Source: Siphonodentalium dalli | Taxonomy: Eukaryota > Mollusca > Scaphopoda > Gadilida > Siphonodentaliidae | Length of the DNA stretch: 64,000 nt | NCBI GenBank assembly: GCA_032622095.1 | Contig: CP136068.1 | Location: 114,376,509-114,440,508 of the forward strand | Direction: 5' to 3' | Shown here: piece by piece, positions 33,163-44,179 of the stretch | Layout: each line of letters begins with the position of its first letter | Numbering within the stretch: the stretch's first letter is position 1 | Translations under genes and position numbers: made by a program | The notes under the pieces: generated by a model | What the model was told of the DNA's origin: nothing | The model's input: only the letters and a program-made list of their open reading frames with translations | Database searches by the model: none

Positions 33163-33316
33163 AACTCATTGTTCCATTTTACCACAATTGTTTTTGTATT
33201 AAAATGAAAAAAAACTCCTAATGTTGGCTTTACATGCTGAATTGTAATTCAATTGAGTATTTGTTACTAAAAACAAGCATTCTGATTGGCCGAGAGCGGC
33301 TAACTTTCGTTTTCGA

Positions 33317-33525
33317 TTCACCGACATCGGCCGCTTCAGCGTGCATCAAATCTGAATGTAGTACGGTCAAATTTCATCGGCGCAGAACGAGTAGCGAAAC
33401 GAGCACACCCGCGCGTTGTTGTCTATAGATACCGTTCATCGGCCGCTTCAGCGTGCATCAAATCTGAATGTGGCAAGGTACAATTTCATCGGCGCAGAAC
33501 GAAGTAGCGAAACGAGCCAACCCGC
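33317..33525 (+). repeat. ~100-bp direct duplication
   Basis: CATCGGCCGCTTCAGCGTGC to AGCGAAACGAGC is present twice (about 33325-33405 and 33437-33520), separated by GTTGTCTATAGATACC. It is non-coding and GC-richer than its surroundings. Confidence 0.8.
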
Positions 33526-33700
33526 CCCACAGGAAATGGTTACGGAGCAGTGTTCCGAGTAACGCAATGAACAAACCCAATGATTTGTGCACGGTGACAA
33601 CGGCGAAATGAAAGTCTCGATTCGTGTCATGAAAATGACTAAATGATACTTTTTATACAGTTTTGTTTTGCAAATTCCTTGCTAGCTTGAATTACAATGG

Positions 33701-33844
33701 AGATAAACGCACCCTGTTTCGTTGTACATTCTGGGATTCGAGCATGAAAACAGTTTGTGAACTCGCCGGCAAGCCGGCTCGTTCACAAACTGTTTTCATG
33801 TTCGAATCCCAGAATGTACAACTCAACAGGGTATGTTTATCTCC
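33701..33844. repeat. 144-bp palindrome
   Basis: AGATAAACGCACCCTGTT, TTGTACATTCTGGGATTCGA and GAAAACAGTTTGTGAAC are each matched in inverse on the right, around GCCGGCAAGCCGGC. This is a near-perfect snapback. The GTTCGAATCCC in it resembles a tRNA T-arm only by chance, since the rest of a tRNA is missing. Confidence 0.85.
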
Positions 33845-33929
33845 TAATTCGATGACAGACGGGTAATATACAGTCAGATCACATACTGTGTTATAACGTT
33901 CAAGTTTGTGATTAATAAACACAGAACCA

Positions 33930-34935
33930 GAAATGCGAATGAAGAGGGGGGGGGTATTTTCGGGACACCGGGATCGACCCTTTTTATTTTTCGGGAATTG
34001 GGATCGTCAGATTAAATTTTCCGGGAATCGGGAACAAAATTCTACCGGGAACCGGGAAAGGTTGAAATTAATTTCCTGGACCCAGGAAATTATCCCCAAT
34101 TAATCGGGATTTCCATTTTTAATCACCTAATTATGAACTGATTTCCCCAAAAATGCACACACCCGACCGGGCATATAGGTTCGCATTTTATGTCATGTAA
34201 AATGATGTAATTGACTAGACAGTAGCGCTAATGGGGTCGTTGTCGTAATGTTTTATACACAGATGCACACCGTGTGCATTTATTTATACATAAATGCACA
34301 CCAGTCTCGCGTAGTGTCATGTGACAGGGGTCATTGTCGTAGTGTTTTCTACGTAAATGCACACGTTATGATACTTTTTGTAAGTTTTTTCTTCCGTTCA
34401 TCGACCAAACAAGCTTGCAGTTCTTTCCTTCCCTGTTTAATACTAAGGAAAATATGCGATCGATGACCAATTTATTGCAGTTTCGTCATTATGATAAAAG
34501 AATGCCTTTATCAGAACATCGGGAAAAAAAAGTTATGAATTGAAGCAGACGGCAATCATTTACGGTAACGTTTCAATCTCGCGCCGACTGAGACTGGTGT
34601 GCATTTATGTATACATAAATGCACACGGTGTGCATTTATGTATAAAACGTTACGACAACGACCCCATTAGCGACAGTAGCCAGTAAATCATAAGATAGCA
34701 TAAAAATACAATATATGTACATTGATCTACATTACTTGTGAATATTGTATGTTTTGTCGATACTCTATATAATATTTTAATTCCTGCGAACTAGCTTTTT
34801 TTTTACTGGGAACTGGGATTTGCTTTTCATTCCTAGGAACTGGGAAATGGCATATTTTTTCCTGGGAACTGGGATTTGCTGATTTATTTCCTGGGAATCT
34901 GGTATTGGATCCCCCGTCCCCCCCAATGAATGCTA
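33930..34935. repeat. Foldback with repeated GGGAACTGGGA motifs
   Basis: The left side (33930-34135) carries GGGAATTGGGATC, GGGAATCGGGAAC and GGGAACCGGGAA. The right side (34795-34920) carries GGGAACTGGGATTTGC three times with short variants. The outer blocks (GGGGGGGTATT-like and GGATCCCCCGTCCCCCCC) are roughly inverted. A second inverted-repeat element is nested inside. Confidence 0.55.
34221..34674. repeat. Nested inverted-repeat element with TGCATTTATGTA palindromes
   Basis: AGTAGCGCTAATGGGGTCGT on the left is inverted as ACGACCCCATTAGCGACAGT on the right. Several TGTGCATTTAT/ATAAATGCACA blocks lie inside, including a perfect 30-base palindrome at 34597-34626. Confidence 0.8.
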
Positions 34936-35959
34936 TTGTATATATTCGTTCTAAGCTTTCATAATTTGCAAGCCAGTAGAACAAATGCTAAGGGTATTCC
35001 CTTCATTGACTTCAATCATACTTTTGTGGTTCTGTAATTATTACACACCAACCAGTATAAATAAATGGAAATGGCCATAAGGCTAAAGAAAAGTAAATGT
35101 GTGGTTCGGGTTACAGGGCAGAACAAATATGGCACATAACTAACCCACACAATTATTATGGCCAGACGTTTAAAATAGGGTTGGCATGGACTGAATCACA
35201 GGTTTATAGCCACAATCTTCTCTAAATACAAAAACAATAGTTTAAATTGATAAATTTATTCATAATTTATATAGTATAATTGTGTAGCATGAAATTGAAT
35301 TCATTGTAACATGAAATTTAATTCATGGAAACATTTTATATAAGTTCAATGTATGTACAGCATTTTCAACATTATTTATACCCTGTAAATATTAAACAGA
35401 AATCGGTTCTTATTGGTATTTAATGCCCAATTAACTTCCTGCAACTGTGTTCAATTCAATGTTTTTTTAATGTCAGTGGCTTTTGATGGTGAATTGAAAA
35501 CTAAAGATATCAACTCGAGACCGATCAGAATACATGTTCGTGTCTTAGAGACAAATATTCAACTTGAATTACGATTACAGATGTGTAATAAAAGCCTAAC
35601 TGAAATAGATGCATAATAAATACAAAACATAACATATCTGACTCCAGTATACATTATAGAACTTGTACTTGTAGCGAATGGTGTGGTCACATTACATTCA
35701 AGACTAAATAATTCTCTTGAAATAAATGTTTAGTCTTAGCCATTCGGATGAACATGTTCAATAAAATAATATTGTCAGATCTATGTACTAGTATGTTTTA
35801 TAGTTTTATGTCATTTTACGTCATGTAAATTGAAAGGTTGCATCAACACGAAATATTCCACCTTGTTTTTCACTAGTAATATGTACTACTAGTTGCAAAT
35901 TATTTATACATAAATTTGTCAAAAATTAATTCCAACAATCTTTTTTAATTTGATTTCTA
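34936..35959. other. Interior of the TTAA element, nothing recognised
   Basis: AT-rich. A small inverted pair (AAGACTAAATAATT and AAATGTTTAGTCTT near 35701-35738) is the only structure seen. The plus frame at 35413-35616 is unsupported. Confidence 0.4.
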
Positions 35960-36793
35960 ATTTTGAGAAGCCATATTTCTGCAAGAACGTCTGACACCTT
36001 GATGCACACACAAATTTAAATTATAAGATGTGCTACGTTGTACCTCCTGTCGGTCACCTTTCTTGACAATAGAAGTAATCTTCAAGTCCGTGTTGAATTT
36101 GAAACATCGTGACATCCATTTTCTTCATAAATAAACTGGTTCAGTCCCGAAACTTCTTCTCGTAGAATTTCGTCATGTTGGAAATCAGAAGGTGTTGGAT
36201 GTTTCTTGTAAGTGTTCCAATGTACAATTGCTTAAACAGGCACTTCCAGGAATGTTATCTTGCACGTGGGGAATTTCTTCATGAATGCTGAATACTTTTG
36301 TATAGTAGTTCAAAGTTCGGATGTACGAGAATCACTGGACGCAAGGTAGATGTAGTTATTTTATGGATCTCTGGGCTTCACAGTTAAGTCACATGTACAA
36401 CACCAAACAAATCCAAACTGGACCACCCTTACAAAATTCGTTCATGTTGCTTCGTAACAAATGAAGTCCCTGACCAAGCTCATTTCCACCCTCACACTTC
36501 CAAATAATAGAGTCGTCGACGGGGTGAACACGCAAGAGTTTCTTCAGATGTTTGCCTTTACTGTCGCCGATAATTATGGTCTAAATTATATTTGAGGTCT
36601 GCCCTCTGGAGTCTGGTGACGGTAGCTGGAATTTTATCCTATATTTAGAAAGCTTCGATAGAGACATGACTTGTTCTGGTCGAAAAATAAGTTTTATGCA
36701 CAACAATTTCACAGATAGTTCGACGAAGAAAAATGGTGGCCACGTGGTTCCGGATTTGTTGGGTCGCTTGCAATGTGGAAAAGCATCGAGCAA
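35960..36793 (-). pseudogene. Decayed reading frame with SGNH-like GDS motif
   Basis: On the minus strand a 70-residue open frame (36793 to 36581) ends at TAG and continues in the same frame as TIIIGDSKGKHLKKLL, then IIWKCEGGNELGQGLHLL and GPVWICLVLYM before another stop. After a frame change it continues CDLTVKPRDP, NNYIYLASSDSRTSEL, KITFLEVPV and IVHWNTYKKHPTPSDF. A GDS block, a G-rich strand and a conserved turn fit the order of SGNH-hydrolase-type proteins found in some metazoan retroelements. At least three stops and one frameshift make it inactive. It sits inside the 7.9-kb TTAA element. The family call is by motif order only. Confidence 0.4.
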
Positions 36794-36929
36794 TTATTTT
36801 ATTTTACCACAAAATACCACTTGAATTTCAGATCCAACTGATACTTTGTCATCTTCTTAGTGTGTTTGAATATACGTTTGTTTACGTGCACCTGAAGAAT
36901 TTGATGCTCCGACATCGGCTAGGTTAGCC

Positions 36930-37697
36930 AAATCCGAAACCCGGGCAGTGACAAGTCCTGGCCAGTCTCCGAACTTGCCGCTCGTTTCTCAGATTCAAAT
37001 AAAATGAATGGGGAAAACTCCGCCTAAAACTTGAACCAATGGAATCAGTTGGCACCCAAATAATGTATTAAACCATCGATTTTATTGGTTGTCAATGAAA
37101 ATATCAACATAGAAACGACAAAAGAGACAATTGAACATGTGGTTTTGGCATGAAAAATGCAAAAACACCGCGACGTCATTATCAATAATTTGCGTTTTTA
37201 CCGAAAGTCTTCATGATACTTTTATATCAATCATGGGTTATATGATACATTCAAATAAAATATAACGACATTTGGTGTAATTATTTGTAGTAATTATATA
37301 TTAAAATTTATATAATTTTTTTGCAATTAAAAATCAGGAATAATTTTTTCAATCACAAGACCGATGGTAAACAAACCAAAATTTGACACCAACAGATTTC
37401 GTGAATTTGTATTTTATGTGTTACAATAAAGATAGTTAGTTCGTCGGCAGATTTATCTTTACGTTATTAATTTATTATTATAGAAACACCATTATATTTA
37501 TGACACTTAAATGACAACATGGTTATTGTTGCATATCTGAAGATACACCTGTGACCTGGTCAGTTGTGGTACATACATTTGGAAAACACAAATTTCTATC
37601 ATAACGTTAAATACCTGTTGGCTAACGTAATTAACCTCACACCTGGCGACCTTGTCTACACGACGTTGTCTAACAACATGTTATATTGGGTAAAGGG
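36930..37697. other. Right part of the TTAA element, nothing recognised
   Basis: AT-rich; no gene, RNA or repeat family was identified apart from the terminal GGGTAAAGGG. Confidence 0.4.
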
Positions 37698-37701
37698 TTA
37701 A

Positions 37702-38210
37702 AGAAATGTCCAGGTGCCCCTCTGTTCGTTGTGCTATATACTGGCTAATTGTTCTCAGTTTAAAAGAAATGTTGCTATGCAACTATATCAGCTACATGTG
37801 CCCGACACAGAGCGAGATTTTGAGTTGTTTATGTTAGGCGATGAGTATGTTCTAAAACATGAAAGATATCCTCTGTATATTGGGCAGATATAATCTTGTC
37901 AGATATCAGTATTGGAGGATCCTGAAAAGTCATGTGCCACTTTCTTTTATCTCAGAACAAATTATATTTGACGGCGCACTGTGACCACTATTGTTGAACA
38001 GGCTTTCTATACATTTCCATATCTCTTTTTTTGTGGAAACTATTGAATGGGGCAGATTCAATTGTGTTATAATATTAACATGAGCTATTCTAATATTTAA
38101 AGATGCACCAGTATCTTCCTCGTAAAAGGTTACCACTGTTAGAACGCCTTGGTGCCATCTCGATTGTACCCCGTGAAGAACGCATACAGACAGATATATA
38201 TTTGCAAATA
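37702..38210 (+). repeat. 3' part of the split interspersed repeat
   Basis: It resumes at AGAAATGTCCAGGTGCCCCT and runs parallel to 30345-30670 (ACATGTGCCCGACACAGAGC, GGAGGATCCTGAAAAGTC). It ends in GGTGCCATCTCGATTGTACC and an ACAGACAGATATATA tail. The same kind of tail ends the repeats at 40490 and 55770. Confidence 0.7.
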
Positions 38211-38435
38211 CATCTAGGCACCAAACGTAACATGTTTAACTCACACGATTTGATTCCTCGTATCATTTGAGAAGAATGTGTATGACTTTGATGCTAATTG
38301 GCACTAAACATATTTCTATCAGTTGTGGTGACCCACCCGTCCCTATTTCGGACTCAAGCGGCGCCATATGTGACATCATTAAACCACAAACTTAGACTCA
38401 TTAAGGAGATATATATATATATAAAATTGTTTAAA

Positions 38436-40500
38436 ATTGGCGAGTATACAAATTCGTATAAAATTTAGGCCCCCCCATATCTCTCACACAAACGGCACCA
38501 ATTTGGCTTATTTAAACCACACGGTTAGATTCCTCGTATCACGGAAAAGAATATGTATCAGTCTCGTGGAAATCGACGCTAAACATATTGTGTATCCATT
38601 TTGTGTCTCTCTCGCCCTCTGTGGACCCCTGTCCCGAATGGCACCACTTTTGACATCTTTAAACCACACAAGTAGACTCCTGATATCATGGAGATAAATA
38701 TTTATAAGTTTGGTGCTAATCGGCGACTAAACAATTTTTTGTATCAAATTTAGTACCCACCTCACCTCACACTATCTCTCACACAAACAGCACCATTATA
38801 GCTTCTTTAAAACAGACGATTTGATTCCTCGTATCATGGATAATAATGTGTATCAATTTGGTGGAAATTGGCGCTAAAATTATTGTGTATCAATTATGGT
38901 GCCCCGCTCCTTTTCAGTACACTTCTGACTCGAATGCCGCCACTTTAAACAGTTTTTAGTCTCCTCATACCATGTGGATGATTTTGTATAAGTTTGGTAG
39001 CAATTTGGCGTCTTTAAATCACACAGTTAGATTCCTTGTATCATGGAGAAGAAAGTGTATTAATTTGGTGAAAATCGGCGCTAAAATTATTTTTATCAAT
39101 GTCGGTGCGCCTCTTCCTTTCAGTGCACCCCTGACCGGAATGACGCCATTTTTGACAGCTTTAGGCCACCCCATTAGACTCCTCATACCGTGTGGATGAT
39201 TTTGTATAAGTTTTTGTATAAAATTGGCGAGTATACAAATTCGTATAAAATCTAGGGGCCCCCCCCCCCCCCATATCTCTCACCCAAACGGCACCAATTT
39301 GGCGTATCTAAACCGCACGATTAGATTTCTCGTATCACTGAGAATATGTATCAATCTGGTGGAAATCAGCGCTAAACATATTGTTCATCTTTTTTGTGTT
39401 CCTCTAACCATATATGCATCCTGACTCGAATGCCCCCACTTGTGACAGCTTGTGACATCCTTAACCCTCACAATTTAGACTCCTGATATCATGGAGATGA
39501 TTATTGATAAGTTTGGTAAACCAATTTTGATCAAAGTTAGTGCCCACTAACACCCATCTCTCACCCAAACAGCACCAAATTGCGTCTTTAAATCACACGA
39601 TAAGACTCCTCGTATCACTTTGGTGGAAATTGGGGCAAAAATTATTACGTATCAATTTTGGTACCCCTCTGCCTTTCAGTTCAACCCTGACTTGAATGAC
39701 GTCACTTTTGACAGAATTAAGCCACACCATTCGACTCATCATACCATGGGGATGATATTGTATAAGTATGGTGGCAACCGGCGACTAAACCCATTCTTAT
39801 TAAATTGAGTGCCCATCCCACAATCTTTCATCCAAACGACAGCAATTTGGAGTCTTTAAATCGCAGAATTAGATTCCTTGTATCATGGAGAAGAATATAT
39901 ATCAATTTGGTGGAAATCCGCGCTAAAATAATTGTTTTCAATTTTGGTGCCCCTCACCCCTTCCGTGCATCCCTGACAAGAATGGCGCGACGTTTTTACA
40001 TATGTAAGCACACCATTATATTCCTCATATCATGGGAATGATTATATAAAAGTTTCGTGGCAATCGCGGCAACCATGTTTTCTACCCCTCCCCCTTTTCT
40101 GCCCCTGACAACGGCGTCACTTTAGAAAATACTAACCCGCACCATCATCTTTCTCGTAAAAAGTTATCCCTAGTAGACCGTTTGGTGCCATCTAGATGGT
40201 CCCTCGGCGCTAAACTTAGTTTATCAATTTTGGTGCCCCTATCCCCTTCCGTGCATCCCTGACTCGAACGGCGCCACTTTTAACATATTTAAACCACACC
40301 ATCAGATTCCTTTTATCATGGGGATTATTATATATACGTTTCGTGGCAATCGGCGATAAAATATTGTTTCTGCCCCCCCCCCCCCCCCTGTTCTGCCCCT
40401 GACAACAACAGCGTCACTTTAGAAAAGTTACCCCTAGTAGACCCCTTTGGTGCCATCTAGATGGTGCCCTGTGAATTTCTATAGAACACAGACAGACAGA
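38436..40500 (+). repeat. Degenerate tandem array of TTAGATTCCTTGTATCATGG units
   Basis: Alternating half-units, one with TTAGATTCCTCGTATCATGG, TTGGTGGAAATCGGCGCTAA and TTTTGGTGCCCCT, the other with AGACTCCTCATACCATG, TTGTATAAGTTTGGTGG and TCTCACCCAAACGGCACCAA. About six unit pairs are recognisable, ending in TCTATAGAACACAGACAGAC. The same repeat in the same orientation is at 54985-55800. Frames inside it are shadows. Confidence 0.8.
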
Positions 40501-40939
40501 CAGACGCTGTGGCAGTCATCACCCAACCTATGTTAACCGGAAGGCCGAAATACACGACCATACCAAATTTCAGCGCGATCGACCAAGTGGTTCCAGAGAA
40601 ACCGTTTTGTCAATGCGGATATGACGTCACAACGTCAAAAAGTTATGTCGGGTGGAGTCCGGGGCAAGCTCATGTTACCACGAGAGCCGAAATACATGCT
40701 CGTACCAAATTTCAGTGCGATCGGGCCAGTAGTTCCCGAGAAACCGTTTTACGTCATAACGTCAAAAGGCGACGTCTGAAGCAATCGGGGCCCAGCATAT
40801 GCCACTCCACTGTAGAAATTACACCTAGATACGACATTTTGTGTCGACCCGTCCATAAACATCAGAGTTTACCGCCGTCAAACGGATGCCCAAGCTGCAA
40901 AACAGAGTTAAGTCCCATCGCTACGCACTAGATTCGACA

Positions 40940-41060
40940 ATAAAATTCACAATGGAAGTTAATGAAAAAGAGTTATCTTTCCTGGATGTGCTTGTAAAAC
41001 AAATCAGTACGGATATATGTTACAAGAGTACGGACACACATCAATATTTGGACTATTCCA
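40940..41060 (+). pseudogene. Penelope-like reverse transcriptase fragment
   Basis: The plus-strand frame reads IKFTMEVNEKELSFLDVLVK and then CYKSTDTHQYLDYS. The FTME-x(n)-L-x-FLDVLV block followed by a Y-K-x-T-x-T-x-YL-x-x-S block is the conserved region of Penelope-like reverse transcriptases past the catalytic motif. Only about 45 residues remain, with no catalytic aspartates or GIY-YIG nuclease in sight. The fragment is enclosed by an exact inverted repeat made of its own first codons (about 40930-40957 and 41066-41093), so it is a rearranged, dead copy. Confidence 0.6.
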
Positions 41061-41236
41061 TTATCTTCCATTGTGAATTTTATTGTCGAATCTAACTAGT
41101 GTGTTTAAGAGTGTATATATACAGACATTCGCATTTATATAATACTAGCAGGTTAGCCCGCCACCGGCGGCTTGTCCGAAACATGACATTTTTTTATATA
41201 TTTTTAAATTTTTTAGCTCCACGCGTTTCAATAAGA

Positions 41237-41700
41237 AAAATTTGTACCCGGTAGCTCCACCAGTTTCCGAGATCTGGTCTGCGCATGCGCGAAGCTGGCG
41301 TCGCACGGGCTCGGCGACCCGATAAAATTTGTACCCGGCGCAAGATACATTCACATGCCAAATTTCAAGTCGATAGCTCCACCCGTTTCCGAGATCTCGT
41401 CTGCGCATGCGCTGCACGGGCGTCGCACGGGCTCGGCTCCCCGATAAAATTTGTACCCGGCGCAAGATACATTCACATAGCAAATTTCAAGTCGATAGCT
41501 CCACCCGTTTCCGAGATCTCGTCTGCGCATGCGCTGCACGGGCGTCGCACGGGCTCGGCGACCCGATAAAATTTGTACCCGGCGCAAGATACATTCACAT
41601 AGCAAATTTCAAGTCGATAGCTCCACCCGTTTCCAAGATCTCGTCTGCGCATGCGCTGCACGGGCGCCGCACGGGCTCGCCAATACGACAACGACCACCG
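41237..41700 (+). repeat. GC-rich 122-bp tandem array
   Basis: The landmark GATAAAATTTGTACCCGGCG occurs at 41321, 41443 and 41565 (period 122), with a partial first unit from about 41237. Each unit also holds TAGCTCCACCCGTTTCCGAG, ATCTCGTCTGCGCATGCGC and CGTCGCACGGGCTCGG. It is CpG-rich, unlike its AT-rich surroundings. Many overlapping frames on both strands are open because of the base composition; none looks like a gene. Confidence 0.9.
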
Positions 41701-42289
41701 CCTGGTCAAACTACACACACGTACCAAGTTTCGTCCCGATCGGTCGAGAATCGTAGATTTGTATGAAGTACAACACACACACAAACATAAATATATAAGA
41801 GAGATATGTAAATTAGATAGATTGTATCAAAATATATAGGAGAGATATGTAAATGATCTACACACCATTACTGGTGTTTGTCAAAGTTTAGTGGGGTATA
41901 TCAATACTCATTCACGATCATATCATTGAGGTCCGGAGGGTGTGGGCTATCTCTCGAATACAAGGAGTTCTCAAAATATATAGAAGAGAAGACTTGGAGA
42001 TTGCCCGTCAAAAATGACGGGTAAATAAAATGTCCTTTGTTACTTTCGGGTGCAAGTCAAATTCTTATTTTTATTGGAAATGGAATGGCTGATAGTATGC
42101 TTCTCTTGTCACGGCATGGCGGCATGGGGACACTTTATTTCACCAAGAAATGTATTTACCCACCCCCCGCCTCAGCATGTGTGCACGCATGGGCGTAGCC
42201 GGTTTACTCTAAGGCGGTTTCGTCAGTTGATAGCAACGACATAATTGATGCGGGGAGCCCAGTAGCGCCGATGGGGTTATTGTCACAAG

Positions 42290-42385
42290 GCTCTGGTCAC
42301 ATTCGTAGCCAGCTTTTTAAATTGGTCACAAATGTAGCCAGCTTTTCGCCGGCGATCACATTCGTAGCCAGCTTTTCTAATTCCA
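42290..42385 (+). repeat. Three-copy TCACATTCGTAGCCAGCTTTT repeat
   Basis: Direct copies of GGTCACATTCGTAGCCAGCT at about 42295, 42327 and 42355, with small changes. It is part of the material inserted in the surrounding element. Confidence 0.8.
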
Positions 42386-42555
42386 TGCTTTATATGGCGC
42401 GAAATATGACGTCATCGCGTTCGTGACTAAAATATCGACGTCATGCTCCAAAACGGACTTCGTTTATCAACTTATATTGGAATATAATTCGAGCAAATTA
42501 AAAAATTATATTGTTTTTCATTCATCAACTCAGAAAAATGAGACTGTAGCTGGGG

Positions 42556-43044
42556 CTGAAATGGTCACTGTCACCCCCCTTCGTTCAGTTGGGTACCCAG
42601 CTTTTTAAAATTTACAGTTGGGTACCCAGCTTTTATAAAATTTACAGTTGGGTACCCAGCTTTATGAAATCTCACACAGAACGTGATTTATTAATTATTT
42701 GATTGCTGTTTGTTTTTTTCTCCAAATGAACCTGTTAAGTTTACTAGTACGATGCTTGAAATATATTAACAGCGGAAAAGAATTGTAGATCCTGCAGATC
42801 GACTGCTATACTGAAGTGTTCCCCTATCGTTTTGCGATAATTGCCAACCAATCCCTGGAGCACGGAAAGCTACAAACGTTGTCGGCCATGTTGAATTAAA
42901 GGTCACGTGTAACATTGGCGAGATTTCATAAAGCTGGGTACCCAACTGTAAATTTTATAAAAGCTGGGTACCCAACTGTAAATTTAAAAAATCTGGGTAC
43001 CCAACTGAACGAAATGGGGTGACAGTGACCATTTCAGCGTAGCT
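42556..43044. mobile_element. Foldback element with triplicated GGGTACCCAGCTTT ends
   Basis: The left arm starts GCTGAAATGGTCACTGTCAC, then three copies of CAGTTGGGTACCCAGCTTT. The right arm is the inverse, with three copies of AGCTGGGTACCCAACTGT and the closing GTGACAGTGACCATTTCAGC. The interior shows no gene. Confidence 0.85.
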
Positions 43045-43784
43045 GGGTGGATATCCAATATCATGGACGCATCACACACCAACACCTTCAGAATTCTTGA
43101 TGACAAACATTATGAATAATTAACTTTCATTTCCCTTATATAAGCTATAATCGAACCACTACACGTGTAGTTCGTGTGCGACACATGGATATATTATACA
43201 AGTATTGTCTAAGTGCATTAATGCCAATAGTTTAGTACGAAAGTTTATGGTCCTCTGCATGGACGCCTACAAATTCTTCAGTTCGAGGGTATTCGGGGCA
43301 CAACAATAATTAAGATAGCACCCATTTCCAACGATTATTGAACGTTCGACTCTACAAACCATGCACTACCACGACACAATCAACACCTTTACTTATACGC
43401 ACATTCAATCTGAACTGTCAAATTAATTTATTTCGCCTATTTTCAACAACGCCTTGGTTGAGCGCATGGAAATTTCGTCAATGAAATAGCAAAGCAAGTG
43501 TAGGTTTGCGTGCGACGTCGCATGACGTCATTTCGACAAACGTCATAAGAAATGGTGTCTACTTGAATGCAACTACTGCATTTGGGGACCATGTTAGATC
43601 TCAGGTTTGCTTTGACCAATCGGCGTGAAATTTGGTGAGTCATCTTTTACGACACAATATAGGCCGTGGTCCAAATCTAGGCCGCATTGGAAACATGGTT
43701 GAAAAGGTATAACGCGCCAAAAGCGTGACCGAGTTATACACACACACATACACAGACGGCGGGTTTTATATATAGAGATACTAG

Positions 43785-44160
43785 CTGAACTGCCCAGGGC
43801 AATATTGTTTTCTTAAATTGACTAGCAGTTTTGACTGACCACAGGGGAGGGACCAGGACGCAAGCTTTCCAAGTGTTGGAAATTTCCAACCGGACACCTC
43901 CCTTAGGTTGGAAAATTTCCAACTGATGGTAATTTCAGTCCAAAATTTTGACCAAAAGTAGGAAAATATTCAAATATTGGTCCAAAAACATATAATTCCC
44001 CCCAATAAATTGTTTGAAACTTAAACTACAGGAACAGTTTCAACCTATTATTAATGTGAAATTTCCAACTAATTTTGTGTCAGGTATGAAATTTCCAACT
44101 GTTGAAATTTTTGACCAAAGTTGGGGGGGGGGGTGAGACACATCAACCACCCCCTGTCCA
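43785..44160 (+). repeat. Second copy of the TTGGAAATTTCC repeat
   Basis: It shares CAATATTGTTTTCTTAAATT, GGGGAGGGACCAGGA and GGTTGGAAAATTTCCAACTG with 1700-1990, and ends with a G run (about 44124-44134) followed by GTGAGACAC, just like 1988-2010. Confidence 0.8.
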
Positions 44161-44179
44161 TGGATGTACCCGATTTCGT

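Larger units (their letters stand above)
29802..37697. mobile_element. 7.9-kb TTAA-flanked element, piggyBac-like ends
   Basis: TTAA (29798-29801) is followed by CCCTTTAGCCCGCAATCC, and the right end TATTGGGTAAAGGG is followed by TTAA (37698-37701). The flanks join to rebuild a continuous copy of the host repeat: CAGATGTC-TTAA-AGAAATGTCCAGG against CAGATGTTTCAAAGATATTTCCAGG in the sister copy at 30320. The left end also carries a doubled CCGGCCGTATCCGGCCGCC. TTAA plus CCC termini are known for piggyBac elements. I could not recognise a DDD transposase inside, so it may be a non-autonomous or composite element. Confidence 0.65.
41990..43770 (+). mobile_element. Dispersed non-coding element, copy 1 (interrupted)
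   Basis: It starts TTGCCCGTCAAAAATGACGG, includes GCTTCTCTTGTCACGGCATG, GGCGTAGCC and GTCAGTTGATAGCA, and ends GCGTGACCGAGTTATACACA with a CA-rich tail. Copy 2 at 52755-53875 is collinear but lacks 42262-43045, so that piece is an insertion here. Confidence 0.75.

Noticed and set aside
33780-33815. tRNA T-arm-like GTTCGAATCCC
   Set aside because: It lies in a near-perfect palindrome and has no acceptor stem, D arm or anticodon arm around it.
41145-41784. Overlapping frames of 60-119 residues on both strands
   Set aside because: They are caused by high GC content and the 122-bp period; neither strand shows a consistent protein.
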